Shown: piece by piece, positions 34,369 through 43,058 of the stretch
Numbering within the stretch: the stretch's first letter is position 1
Layout: every line of letters begins with the position of its first letter
Source of the DNA: Geodermatophilaceae bacterium URHB0062
GTDB lineage: Bacteria; Actinomycetota; Actinomycetes; Mycobacteriales; Geodermatophilaceae
Assembly (NCBI GenBank): GCA_000620185.1
Contig: JHVO01000005.1
Span: 431,050-495,049, forward strand
Direction of reading: 5' to 3'
DNA length: 64,000 bases
Made by a program: the position numbers and the translations under genes
The notes under the pieces: generated by a model
Databases searched by the model: none
The model's input: only the letters and a program-made list of their open reading frames with translations
What the model was told of the DNA's origin: nothing

Positions 34369-35352
34369 CTATTGATAGCGCAGCGCGACGTGGACCACAC
34401 CCGGTTCGCGTTCGTCGAGGGCCCGGTAGGCGGCCGATGCGTCGTCGAACGCGAACTCGGTGGTGGCCAGCGCGCGCAGGGGCAGCTCGCCGAGCAGGGC
34501 GACGGCGACCTCCCGACGTCGGCCGACGTCCCAGCGGCCGGACAGCGCGGCGGGGATGGTCGACACCTGGCTGCTGCGGATGGTCAGCCGGCGGCGGTGG
34601 AACGCACCGCCGAGCGGCAGCTCGACCGGGCGGTTGCCGTACCACGACCCGACGAGCGCGGTGCCCTCGTGGGCCAGCAGGTCGAGACCTCCGGCCAGCG
34701 CGGTGGGCGAGCCCGAGAGCTCCAGGAGCAGCGGCACGCCCCGCGCCGGCAGCCGCGACGGCAGCTCCTCGGGGGCGCAGGCCGCGATGCCGAGACCGGA
34801 CGCCAGCTCCCGGCGGTCGGCCGCCGGATCGGCGGCGACCACGGTCGCGCCCGCCCGCCACAGCAGGAGCGCCGTCAGCACGCCGACGACGCCGAGCCCG
34901 AGCAGGGCGACCGTCTCCTGGGCCACCGGTCCGGCGTCGAGGCTCAGCTGCAGCGCGGTCTCGACGTAGGGGAGGAGCGTGGCCAGCCGCGGGTCGGTGC
35001 CGGCCGGCAGGGGGACGACGTCGTCGGCGCCGATCACGAACCGGTCCTGGTGCGGGTGGAAGGCGAAGACCGGCGTCCCCGGGGCCGGCGTGCCGGGCGA
35101 GCGCTCCACGACGCCGACGCAGCTGTAGCCGTAGGCGAAGGGGTAGCGGAAGGTGCCGCCGAGTGCGCCGATGCGCTCGTCGACCGGCAGGTCGGGGTCG
35201 AGCAGGCCCCGGTACCCGAGCAACTCGGTGCCGGTGCTGATCCCCGAAAACAGCGTGCGGACCAGCAGTGCGCCGGGGTCGGGTTCCGGCAGGTCCACGG
35301 GTTCGATCTCGACCCGGTGCGGTGCGACGAACGACAGCCGACGGCCCCGCAT
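34369..35352 (-). CDS. MDR-family dehydrogenase without zinc ligands (BchC-like)
   Basis: 327 residues. Medium-chain dehydrogenase/reductase with the Rossmann motif VALLGLGVVGVLTALLL and N-terminal FSGISTGTELLGYRG. The usual zinc motif (GHE) is replaced by YGYSCVGVVE, so catalytic zinc is probably absent, as in the BchC/2-desacetyl-2-hydroxyethyl bacteriochlorophyllide dehydrogenase-like branch. NAD(P)-dependent redox of a cluster intermediate is inferred. GGGAGGG lies upstream of ATG 35352. First gene of the three-gene minus unit, divergent from the ribA-type gene. Confidence 0.82.
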   Translation of the reverse strand: MRGRRLSFVAPHRVEIEPVDLPEPDPGALLVRTLFSGISTGTELLGYRGLLDPDLPVDERIGALGGTFRYPFAYGYSCVGVVERSPGTPAPGTPVFAFHPHQDRFVIGADDVVPLPAGTDPRLATLLPYVETALQLSLDAGPVAQETVALLGLGVVGVLTALLLWRAGATVVAADPAADRRELASGLGIAACAPEELPSRLPARGVPLLLELSGSPTALAGGLDLLAHEGTALVGSWYGNRPVELPLGGAFHRRRLTIRSSQVSTIPAALSGRWDVGRRREVAVALLGELPLRALATTEFAFDDASAAYRALDEREPGVVHVALRYQ

Positions 35353-35403
35353 GACCCGAACTTCCCTCCCGCTTCGTTGAACCCCGCTGGCAGGGGCTGC
35401 GTG

Positions 35404-35413
35404 ACGGTAGCGT
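35404..35413. promoter_or_regulatory. Overlapping divergent -10 boxes
   Basis: On the plus strand TAGCGT (35408-35413) lies 40 nt before GTG 35454. On the minus strand TACCGT occupies 35409-35404, ahead of the dehydrogenase ATG at 35352. The two share two bases, so polymerase could occupy only one direction at a time. Confidence 0.45.
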
Positions 35414-35453
35414 GCAGAGCCCCCGGTTGGCGCGCGAGCGAGGAGTCGGGCAC

Positions 35454-36806
35454 GTGGAGACGGAACTCTCGGACGGTCAGGGAACGTCGCCGCTCGAGGT
35501 GGCCTCCGCCGTGATCCCGACGCCGTACGGGTCGTTCCGGGCCCGCGCGTTCGACAGCCCCGGCGGTCACGTGCACCTCGCCCTGGTGTTCGGCGAGATC
35601 GGCGACGGGCAGTCGCTGCTGGCGCGCGTGCACTCGGAATGCCTGACGGGCGATGCGCTCGGCTCGCTGCGCTGCGACTGCGGCGTCCAGTTGCGCACGG
35701 CGCTGCGGACCGTGGCCGCCGAGGGGCGCGGTGTCGTCCTCTACGTCAACGGGCACGAGGGCCGCGGCATCGGCCTGGTCAACAAGCTGCGGGCCTACGT
35801 GGAGCAGGACGCGGGGGCCGACACCGTCGACGCCAACCTGCGTCTGGGTTTCCAGCCCGACCTGCGCGACTACGGCGACGCAGCGGCGATCCTCCGCTCC
35901 CTGGGCGTGCGGTCGGTGCGGCTGCTGACGAACAACCCGGGCAAGGCGGGCGCGCTGCGGCGGCACGGGATCGCGGTCGACTCGCTGCAGCCGCTGGGCG
36001 CGGTGGCGAACCGGCACAACCGGGGCTACCTGGAGACCAAGCAGGCGAGGTTCGGGCATCTGCGCCCCGTGGGGTCCCGCCTTCCCGAACCGCCGGCCGC
36101 CGCGGTCGACGTCAGCGCGCTGCTCGGCGCGCAGCGGCCCCGCGCCGACCGGCCCTACGTCGTCCTCAAGTACGCGCAGACCCTGGACGGGCGGATCGCC
36201 ACCCGGACCGGTGACGCCAAGTGGATCAGCGGGGAGCGGGAGCGGCAGGTCGCGCACGCGATGCGGGCCGGCTGTGACGCCGTCCTCGTCGGGGCGAACA
36301 CCCTGCTCCACGACGATCCGCAGCTCACCGTGCGGATGGTGCCGGGAGCCTCACCGCTGCGCGTGGTGCTGGACTCGCACCTGCGCACGCCGCTGACGGC
36401 GAAGGTGCTCTCCGACGACGCCGCCACGGTGATCCTGTGCCGGCCGGACGCCGATCCGGCCCGCCGCGCGGCGCTCGCCGCGACCGGTGTCACGGTCCGG
36501 GAAGTGCCGCCCGGGCCCGAGGGCCTGCGGACCGACGCGATGCTGGCCCTGCTGCGCTCCCTCGGGGTGTCGTCGCTGCTGGTGGAGGGCGGCGGCCGGG
36601 TCATCACGTCGATGCTGCGCGCGGCGGCGGTCGACCGGGTCGTCGTGTCGCTGTCACCGACGATCATCGGGGCGGGCGTCGAGGCCGTCGGGGCGCTCGG
36701 GGTGGACCAGGTCGCGCACGGCATCCGGCTGGTCGACCGGTCGGTGTACCTCGCCGGCGAGGACGTGCTGCTCGGCTTCGACGTCGCGCCCACCGCCCCT
36801 GACTGA
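35454..36806 (+). CDS. GTP cyclohydrolase II fused to a RibD-type reductase (no deaminase)
   Basis: 450 residues. Residues 1-210 are GTP cyclohydrolase II: the zinc cysteines Cys63, Cys74 and Cys76 in [18 protein letters not shown], then [18 protein letters not shown] and [11 protein letters not shown]. Residues 230-445 are a RibD C-terminal/dihydrofolate-reductase-like domain ([20 protein letters not shown], then [15 protein letters not shown]). Together they would open GTP and reduce the ribosyl side chain to ribityl without deamination, as the yeast Rib7 order does. The deaminase (HAE...PC...C) is absent. GTG 35454 follows GAGGAG. Not placed with ribE/ribH, so a specialised rather than a housekeeping riboflavin role is likely. 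Confidence 0.88.
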   Translation: METELSDGQGTSPLEVASAVIPTPYGSFRARAFDSPGGHVHLALVFGEIGDGQSLLARVHSECLTGDALGSLRCDCGVQLRTALRTVAAEGRGVVLYVNGHEGRGIGLVNKLRAYVEQDAGADTVDANLRLGFQPDLRDYGDAAAILRSLGVRSVRLLTNNPGKAGALRRHGIAVDSLQPLGAVANRHNRGYLETKQARFGHLRPVGSRLPEPPAAAVDVSALLGAQRPRADRPYVVLKYAQTLDGRIATRTGDAKWISGERERQVAHAMRAGCDAVLVGANTLLHDDPQLTVRMVPGASPLRVVLDSHLRTPLTAKVLSDDAATVILCRPDADPARRAALAATGVTVREVPPGPEGLRTDAMLALLRSLGVSSLLVEGGGRVITSMLRAAAVDRVVVSLSPTIIGAGVEAVGALGVDQVAHGIRLVDRSVYLAGEDVLLGFDVAPTAPD

Positions 36807-36820
36807 GCGGTCGCGCCCGA

Positions 36821-37795
36821 TCAGGTCGCCGGGACGTCGGCGACCCCGCCGAGCTCCGTCTCGGGAACGGCACGGCGTCCCGGGCGGGCGCGCATGACGC
36901 GGTCGGCGGCCAGCACGACGCCACCGGGCAGCGTCGCGACCAGCCCCAGGACCCCGTAGGCCGCCGCGGCGGCGACGCCCGACGCGGCGCCCAGGCCGGC
37001 CGCGGCGAACGCCCATGCGGCGACCCCCTCGCGGGGGCCCCAGCCGCCGACGTTCAGCGGAACGGTCATCGCCAGCAGCACCAGCACCGCCAGCGGCCAC
37101 ACGCGGACCGCGGGGGCGTCCACCCCGGTCGTCGCCGCAGCGACCAGGAAGATGCCGGCGTGGCCGCAGGAGACCACCACGGAGGTGAGCGCGACGACGG
37201 GCCACGCCCGCCGGTCGAGCAGCCCGTGCCGGATGTCGGACCGCACCGCGCGCAGGGCGCGGGCGCGCAGGGAGATCCCCTCGCCGTGCCGCGCCCGCAG
37301 CAGGACGGCGAGGCCGAGCGCGCAGGCCCCGGCGGCCGCCACGGCCCACCCCGCCGCCAGGTGCACCGGCGAGTCCAGGACCAGCAGCACGACCACGGCC
37401 AGGACGGCGAACACGACCGAGCCCGCCGTCCGCTCCCACGCCACGGCGCGCAGGCCCAGGCCGAGTTCCCCCGCGTCCAGCCCGGACCGCACGCCGCGGT
37501 GCACGTCGCCGACGACGCCCCCGGGCAGCGCGCTGTTGAGGAACTGTGATCGGTAGTAGGCCGCGACCGCCGTCCTGAGCGGCAGCGGGATGCCCAGGCC
37601 GCGGGCGACGGTCCGCCAGCGCCAGGCCGAGGCGACCGTGGTCAGCACGGTGATCGAGACGGCGGCGAGCACCGCCGAGGCGCTGATCCGCCGCACGCCG
37701 TCGAGGAACGGACCGGCGCCCAGCCGCCAGACGAGGACGGCGAGGATCGCCGCGCCGCCGAGCGGGCGCAACCAGGCCCAGAGCGCGCGGTTCAC
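36821..37795 (-). CDS. Flippase-like membrane protein (LPG synthase TM family)
   Basis: 324 residues, about eight membrane helices. Family markers: FLNSALPGGVVGDVHRGVRS after helix 3, and TVPLNVGGWGPREGVAAWAF. The PF03706 fold is the membrane part of lysyl-phosphatidylglycerol synthase; stand-alone versions are predicted lipid or glycolipid flippases. The GTG start overlaps the glycosyltransferase stop (GTGA). Pairing with a GT4 suggests it moves the glycosylated lipid across the membrane; inferred. Confidence 0.85.
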   Translation of the reverse strand: MNRALWAWLRPLGGAAILAVLVWRLGAGPFLDGVRRISASAVLAAVSITVLTTVASAWRWRTVARGLGIPLPLRTAVAAYYRSQFLNSALPGGVVGDVHRGVRSGLDAGELGLGLRAVAWERTAGSVVFAVLAVVVLLVLDSPVHLAAGWAVAAAGACALGLAVLLRARHGEGISLRARALRAVRSDIRHGLLDRRAWPVVALTSVVVSCGHAGIFLVAAATTGVDAPAVRVWPLAVLVLLAMTVPLNVGGWGPREGVAAWAFAAAGLGAASGVAAAAAYGVLGLVATLPGGVVLAADRVMRARPGRRAVPETELGGVADVPAT

Positions 37796-38961
37796 GGTGC
37801 CCAGCCGACGGTCTCGGCCCGTGTGTCGATCACGGCGTCGCCCACGGTTCCGCCCACGGCGGCCAGCGCGACCGCCATCTGCCGGGCCGTCGCGTCCCAG
37901 CCGGCCAGCGATCCGCGCCGCTCCCGGGCGGTCCGGCGCAGGCGCTCCCGCAACCCGGGGTCGCCCAGCCAGGCGCCGAGTGCCTCGCCGAGCGCGGCGG
38001 GGTCGTCGGGCGGCACGAGCAGACCCGGTGGACCCGCCGCCGTCCGCCCGAGCGCCTCGGGCACGCCGCCGACGTCGGTGGCGACGACCGGCAGACCGAA
38101 GGACAGCGCCTCGGTCACGACCATGCCGTAGGACTCCAGCCGCGACGCGTGGACGAGCAGGTCCGCCCTCCGTTTCCCGTCGGTCAGCGCGGGGCCGCCC
38201 CGCGGTCCGGCGAAGGTGATCCGGTCGGCGATCCCGCGGTCCGCGGCCCGCCGGCGCAGCCCCGCGACGAAGCCGGGATCCCGGTCGAGCGAGCCCACCA
38301 CGGTGCAATGCCACGGCCGGTCGGCGAGCCCGCCGAGCGCCTCGAGCAGCACGTCGTGCCCCTTCGCGGGCACCACCGCGCCGACGCACAGCAGCCGGCC
38401 GCCGCCGGAAGTGCCGGGGGCCAGCTCACCGGGGTCGGCGCCGGGCCGCGCGACGCGTACCCGGTCGGGCGGAAGCCCGTACCGGTCGAGCAGGCGGTCG
38501 CGTGTCCAGGAGCTGGTCGTGACGACGGCCCGGGCATGCCGGAGGACGGCGCTCTCGGCCCGGGCGGGAACGGCGACGTCGCCGAACGGCATGTGCACGA
38601 GCACCACCAGCCGCACCCGGTCCGACTCCGGCACCAGCACGCTCCCGGCAGCCGATGCGATCAACCCGTCGACCAGCACCACAGCGCCGTCGGGCAGGGC
38701 GGCGACCGTCCGCGCCAGCTCCGACAGCGCCCGCGCCTCCGGCCGGGGCCAGGAACCGTGGACGACGAGCTCGCGCACGTCCCACCCCGTCGCGGCCAGC
38801 TCGCGGCAGAGCCGCCGGTCGTAGCGGTTGCCGCCGCTCGGTCGCGCCGGGTCGTCGACGCCGTCGGGGAGCACCACATGGACGGTGGTTCTCCCGAGCG
38901 CGACGGAGGCCGGACCGCGGAGGCCGGTCCGCTGCGATGATTCGCGGGCCCGTCCCCCCAC
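37792..38961 (-). CDS. GT4-family glycosyltransferase
   Basis: 389 residues. Two Rossmann halves with the retaining GT-B features: N-terminal GGNRYDRRLCRELAATGWDV, C-terminal VGAVVPAKGHDVLLEALGGL and the donor-site EX7E motif in ESYGMVVTEALSFGLPVVAT. GTG 38961 is supported by GAGGAGG 6 nt upstream. Transfers a nucleotide-activated sugar to an unknown acceptor; coupling to the flippase-like gene suggests a lipid-linked one. Confidence 0.88.
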   Translation of the reverse strand: MGGRARESSQRTGLRGPASVALGRTTVHVVLPDGVDDPARPSGGNRYDRRLCRELAATGWDVRELVVHGSWPRPEARALSELARTVAALPDGAVVLVDGLIASAAGSVLVPESDRVRLVVLVHMPFGDVAVPARAESAVLRHARAVVTTSSWTRDRLLDRYGLPPDRVRVARPGADPGELAPGTSGGGRLLCVGAVVPAKGHDVLLEALGGLADRPWHCTVVGSLDRDPGFVAGLRRRAADRGIADRITFAGPRGGPALTDGKRRADLLVHASRLESYGMVVTEALSFGLPVVATDVGGVPEALGRTAAGPPGLLVPPDDPAALGEALGAWLGDPGLRERLRRTARERRGSLAGWDATARQMAVALAAVGGTVGDAVIDTRAETVGWAP

Positions 38962-39043
38962 CGCCGCACCTCCTCGACCCCGCGCTGAACCTCATCGTCG
39001 CGCGTTCCGTGTTACCGGGCGCACCTTTCGACACGGAGGCCTC

Positions 39044-39790
39044 ATGCTGTCGGTTCACCAGGGCAGACCGGCCGGGCTGGTCGCCCAGGCCGCCGTCCTC
39101 GCCGTCCTCGCCGGCACGGTCGGCCTCGGGCCGGTGGGCTGGGCCGCCGGCCTCGTCTACGGCGCCGGCGTCGTGATCCTCCTGTCAATGGCCCTGCATC
39201 GCTCCGGCCGGGCCGTCCTGGGGCCCGCCGATCTCGTCACGCTGCTGCGGTCGGCGCTCGTGGGCGGCGTCGCGGCGCTGGTCACCGACTCCTTCAGCCG
39301 GTCCGTGCCGGCGGCCGCCCTGGTGGTCCTCGCCGGGGTGGCCCTCCTGCTGGACGGGGTCGACGGCCGGGTCGCCCGGCGCACCGGAACCGTCTCCGAG
39401 GTCGGCGCGCGCTTCGACATGGAGGTCGACTCGGTGCTCGTCCTCCTGCTGAGCGTCTCCGCCGCGCGGTCGCTCGGCGTCTGGGTGCTCGCGATCGGGT
39501 CCGTGCGCTACGTGCGGCTGGTCGCCGGCCGGCTGTCGCCCTGGCTCCGCCGGCCGGTGCCGCCGCGCTACTGGTGCAAGGTCGTCGCCGTCGTGCAGGG
39601 CGTGGTGCTGACCGCGGCCGCGGCCGACGTGCTGCCCCGCGCCGTCGCCGTCCTCGCGCTGGTCGTCGTGGCGGGGTTGCTCGCGGAGTCGTTCGGGCGG
39701 GAGGTGTCCGGCCTCCGGCGCATCCGCCGCGTCGCCCCTGCGGTCGAGGTCGAGGCCGAGGCGGCCGTCGTCGGGTCGCGGCATGGCTGA
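39044..39790 (+). CDS. CDP-alcohol phosphatidyltransferase family membrane protein
   Basis: 248 residues with about six helices. The catalytic pattern DG-x2-AR-x8-G-x3-D-x3-D is complete within residues about 108-132 (LLDGVDGRVARRTG onward). It transfers a phospho-alcohol head group from CDP-activated donor to an alcohol such as inositol phosphate, glycerol phosphate or a sugar. CGGAGG precedes ATG 39044. Its stop overlaps the sulfatase start by 8 nt; the pair is divergent from the GT4/flippase unit across 82 bp. Confidence 0.88.
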   Translation: MLSVHQGRPAGLVAQAAVLAVLAGTVGLGPVGWAAGLVYGAGVVILLSMALHRSGRAVLGPADLVTLLRSALVGGVAALVTDSFSRSVPAAALVVLAGVALLLDGVDGRVARRTGTVSEVGARFDMEVDSVLVLLLSVSAARSLGVWVLAIGSVRYVRLVAGRLSPWLRRPVPPRYWCKVVAVVQGVVLTAAAADVLPRAVAVLALVVVAGLLAESFGREVSGLRRIRRVAPAVEVEAEAAVVGSRHG

Positions 39791-41483
39791 CGACGTGGCC
39801 GGCCCGGGCCCGGCGCGGAGGCTCCTGCGGGGTGGGACGACGCTGCTCGCCGTCCTCGTCGTCGGCGCCGTGCTCGTCACGCCGCAGCGGCTCCTGCAGT
39901 TCACGCCGCTGGCGTTCCTCCGCATCCCGGTGGAGGGGCTGGTGCTCGTCGGGCTGGCCCTGCTCCTGCCCGCGCGCCGGGCGCGCGTCGTCGCGGGGAC
40001 CGTCGGCCTCCTCCTGGGCCTGCTCGCGATCGTGCGGGTGATGGACCTGGCCTTCCGCGAGGCGCTGCACCGGCCGGTCGACCTGATCACCGACTGGCGG
40101 CTCGTCCCGCGGGGCCTGAGCACGCTGCGGGACTCGGTCGGCTCGGGCTGGGCCACGGTCGCGGTGGCCGGCGCGCTCCTCGTGGTACTCGTCGTGCCCG
40201 TGGTGGTGGCCCTGTCGGTGGTCCGCGTCTGCCGCGCCGTGGCGCGCCGGCGGGCGCTCTGGGGCACCACCGCCGCAGCGCTGGGAGCGGTCTGGGTGGT
40301 GTGCGGGCTCGTCGGCGTGCAGCTTGCGCCGTACGCGCCGCTCGCCTCCCGCAGCGCGGCCGAGCTGACCGCCCAGCAGGTCTCCGACACCGTGCGCAAC
40401 CTGCGCGACCTGCCCGCGTTCCGCAGGGAGCTGGCCGCCCCCGACGCGTGGAGCACCCGGCCCGCCGCGGACCTGTTGACCGGGCTGCGCGGCAAGGACG
40501 TGCTCGTCGTCTTCGTCGAGAGCTACGGGCGGGTGGCGGTGCAGGGGTCGTCGTTCGCCCCCGGCGTCGACGCCCTGCTGCACTCCGGCACGCGGGACCT
40601 GTCCGCCGCGGGGTTCTCCTCGCGCAGCGCGTTCCTGACCTCACCGACGTTCGCCGGCATCAGCTGGCTGGCCCACGCCACCCTGCACTCCGGTCTCTGG
40701 GTGGACACCCAGCAGCGCCACGACCAGCTGCTGGACAGCAACCGGTTCACCCTGGCCGCGGCGTTCGCCGAGGCAGGCTGGCGGACGGTCGCCGACGTGC
40801 CGTCGAACCGCGACCCGTGGCCGGAGGGGCGCCGGTTCTACCGCTACGACGCCGACTACGACCGGCACGACGTCGGGTACGAGGGGCCGAAGTTCAGCTT
40901 CGCGGCGATGCCCGACCAGTACACGATGGCGGCGTTCCAGCGCCTCGAGCTGGCACCCGGACACAAGCCGGTCATGGCCGAGATCGACCTCGTGTCGTCG
41001 CACGAGCCCTGGACCCCGTTGCCACGCCTGCTGCCCTGGAACCGGCTGGGCGACGGGTCGGTGTACGACCGCATGCCCGCCGAGGGAGCGGCGCCGGCCG
41101 ACGTGGTCGGGCATCCCGAGCGGGTGCGTGCCCTCTACGCGGAGTCGATCCGGTACTCCCTGAGCACGCTGATCTCGTTCGTGACGACATACCACCGGCA
41201 GGACGACGACCTGGTGGTCGTGCTGCTCGGCGACCACCAGCCCTCCTCGGTCGTCACCGGGCCGGGCGGCTCGCACGACGTCCCGATCACGATCCTCGCC
41301 CGCGACCCGGCCGTCCTGCAGCGGACCTCGGCGTGGGGCTGGGACGCCGGGATGCTGCCCGGCCCGGATGCGCCGGTCTGGCGCATGGACGCCTTCCGCG
41401 ACCGGTTCCTCTCCGCGTTCGGGCCGGCGCCGGACGGCTCCGCGAGCGCCGCGAAGGCCCCCTCGGCCGCCGCCCCGCGCTGA
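39783..41483 (+). CDS. LTA-synthase-like membrane sulfatase/phosphotransferase
   Basis: 566 residues. About five N-terminal helices (to residue ~195), then an extracellular alkaline-phosphatase/sulfatase-fold domain: VVFVESYGRVAV (metal Glu), the nucleophile region SPTFAGISWLAHATLHSG (Thr or Ser), EIDLVSSHEPWTPL and VVVLLGDHQPSSVV (metal Asp/His). The form matches glycerolphosphate or phosphoethanolamine transferases of the LTA synthase group rather than a true sulfatase. It probably decorates an envelope glycan or lipid made with the preceding CDP-alcohol transferase. Confidence 0.85.
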   Translation: MADDVAGPGPARRLLRGGTTLLAVLVVGAVLVTPQRLLQFTPLAFLRIPVEGLVLVGLALLLPARRARVVAGTVGLLLGLLAIVRVMDLAFREALHRPVDLITDWRLVPRGLSTLRDSVGSGWATVAVAGALLVVLVVPVVVALSVVRVCRAVARRRALWGTTAAALGAVWVVCGLVGVQLAPYAPLASRSAAELTAQQVSDTVRNLRDLPAFRRELAAPDAWSTRPAADLLTGLRGKDVLVVFVESYGRVAVQGSSFAPGVDALLHSGTRDLSAAGFSSRSAFLTSPTFAGISWLAHATLHSGLWVDTQQRHDQLLDSNRFTLAAAFAEAGWRTVADVPSNRDPWPEGRRFYRYDADYDRHDVGYEGPKFSFAAMPDQYTMAAFQRLELAPGHKPVMAEIDLVSSHEPWTPLPRLLPWNRLGDGSVYDRMPAEGAAPADVVGHPERVRALYAESIRYSLSTLISFVTTYHRQDDDLVVVLLGDHQPSSVVTGPGGSHDVPITILARDPAVLQRTSAWGWDAGMLPGPDAPVWRMDAFRDRFLSAFGPAPDGSASAAKAPSAAAPR

Positions 41484-41552
41484 ACCGGGCGACCTCTCCC
41501 GCGCGGACCGAGCGGCATTCCCAACCGGCCGGGTCCGGAGCATCCTGGCGCG

Positions 41553-42194
41553 GTGGCGGAGACCACCGAACCAGGGACCACCGACCAGGGGACCACCGAC
41601 CAGGGGACCACCGACCCGGAGACCACCGGGCAGAAGAACATGGCGATCCCGCTGACGGCCTTCGCCGTCGGTGCGGTGGTCGCGCTGCTCGTCGGCGTGT
41701 TCGGCCGGGTGCACGACCCCACGCTCCAGGGCACCACGGACCTCGGGTACTCGACCGTGCTGGCCATGAAGACGGTGGTGGCGACGGTGGTCGCCGTCCT
41801 CGTCGTCGTCCAGGTCGGCACGGCCCTCTGGATCTACGGCAAGCTCGGGATCCGCGCGCCGTCCTGGCTGGGGACGGCGCACCGCATCACCGGAGCGACC
41901 GCCCTGGTGCTCTCGCTGTTCATCGCCTACCACTGCCTGTGGTCGTTGGGGCTCGAGGTCGGGACGTTGCCCGACGGTGCCCCCGTGAGCACGCGCACCC
42001 TGGTGCACGGCCTCATCGGCTGCGCCGTCATCGGCGCCATGGTGGTGAAGGTCGTCGCCGTCCGGTCGCGGCGGGCACCGGGCTGGTTCCTGCCCGTGGC
42101 CGGCGGGGTGCTCTTCTCCCTGCTCGTCCTCGCGATCCTGACGTCGGCCGTCTGGTACATCGGCCAGGAGGGCTGGCCCACGCGGGCGGGATGA
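41553..42194 (+). CDS. Four-helix membrane protein, DUF6529-like
   Basis: 213 residues. A short repetitive N-terminus (TTDQG units encoded by the 15-nt tandem repeat 41561-41635) precedes four helices, including AFAVGAVVALLVGVFGRVHD, LGTAHRITGATALVLSLFIA and YHCLWSLG, VHGLIGCAVIGAMVVKVVAV. The spaced histidines in helices 2 and 3 (AHRITG, AYHCLW, VHGLIG) resemble a cytochrome b561/ferric-reductase layout, but heme binding is only suggested. GTG start; site weak. Confidence 0.6.
   Translation: MAETTEPGTTDQGTTDQGTTDPETTGQKNMAIPLTAFAVGAVVALLVGVFGRVHDPTLQGTTDLGYSTVLAMKTVVATVVAVLVVVQVGTALWIYGKLGIRAPSWLGTAHRITGATALVLSLFIAYHCLWSLGLEVGTLPDGAPVSTRTLVHGLIGCAVIGAMVVKVVAVRSRRAPGWFLPVAGGVLFSLLVLAILTSAVWYIGQEGWPTRAG
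41561..41635 (+). repeat. Five 15-nt tandem repeats within a coding N-terminus
   Basis: Units GACCACCGACCAGGG with small variations at 41561, 41576, 41591, 41606 and 41621 encode TTEPG, TTDQG, TTDQG, TTDPE and TTGQK. The number of units can be expected to vary between strains. Confidence 0.85.
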
Positions 42195-42206
42195 GGACGC
42201 GGTGCG

Positions 42207-43010
42207 TCACCCCTCCGGCGGTCGTCGTCCCCACGCGCTGACCAGCGGCGACGTCGCGAGGTCGAGCGCGCCACCGGTGACGGCGGCGAGGTGCTCGGCG
42301 ATCTCCGCGGCGGGGACGTGCGCCTCGGTGATCAGCCGGTCGCGGATCTGCTCGACGGTCGCCCGCTCCAGCTCGGCGCAGGCCGGCCCGGTGATCGGGA
42401 ACCAGGCGTCGGCGGTGACGTCGACCAACCCCAGCTCGCGCAGCCGGCGGGGGAGGGTGCGGCCGTAGGCGAGGTCGACGCCACGGGCGGCGAGCAGCCG
42501 GCGGAAATCGGCCTTCAACCGATTGGCCCGTTGCTCGGCGGGCCCGCGATCCTCGGGGCACACCAGGGGCTGCAGTGCCGGGTCGGCCTCCTCCACGACC
42601 AGCCAGCCGCCGGGCCGGAGGGCAGCCGCCAGCCGGGCCAGCGCCTGCGCGCGGTCGGGCACGTGGACCAGCAGCAACCGCGCGTGCACGAGGTCGAACG
42701 GCCCCTCCGGCGGAGGGTCGAGCCCGACGTCGTGCCGCAGGACCTCGACGCCGGGCGTGCCGCTCACCCAGCGGGTATCGATGTCGGTGGCGAGCACCCG
42801 GCCGGACGGCCCCACCTGCTGCGCCAGCCAGGCCGGTACCGACCGGCCGCCCGCGCCCGCCTCCCACACCCGCCAGCCCGGGCCCAGGCCCACTGCCGTG
42901 AGATGGCGGAAGGTGGAGGGATCGAAGAGTTCCGCGAAGGCGGCGAAGCGCCGGCCCGCCTCGTCCTGCTGGTTGTCCAGCAGGTAGTCCGCTCCCGCAT
43001 CTCCGGTCAT
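42207..43010 (-). CDS. Class I SAM-dependent methyltransferase
   Basis: 267 residues. Motif I is WRVWEAGAGGRSVPAWLAQQ, then GRVLATDIDTRWVSG and FDLVHARLLLVHVPDRAQAL, with LRPGGWLVVEEADPALQPLV. A UbiE/type 11-like small-molecule methyltransferase; substrate unknown. Convergent with the DUF6529-like gene (12-bp gap), and the start ATG 43010 has no clear ribosome-binding site. Confidence 0.85.
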   Translation of the reverse strand: MTGDAGADYLLDNQQDEAGRRFAAFAELFDPSTFRHLTAVGLGPGWRVWEAGAGGRSVPAWLAQQVGPSGRVLATDIDTRWVSGTPGVEVLRHDVGLDPPPEGPFDLVHARLLLVHVPDRAQALARLAAALRPGGWLVVEEADPALQPLVCPEDRGPAEQRANRLKADFRRLLAARGVDLAYGRTLPRRLRELGLVDVTADAWFPITGPACAELERATVEQIRDRLITEAHVPAAEIAEHLAAVTGGALDLATSPLVSAWGRRPPEG

Positions 43011-43058
43011 GGACCGATGGTGCCGCGCCGGACGGGGTTCGTCAGTGATCGGTTCCGG

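Noticed and set aside
35353..35453. FMN riboswitch ahead of the ribA-type gene
   Set aside because: Only 101 bp separate the divergent starts and I see no conserved RFN-element stems or room for one.
41561..41635. Possible CRISPR-like short repeat array
   Set aside because: Units are 15 nt, contiguous without spacers and in frame in a coding N-terminus.
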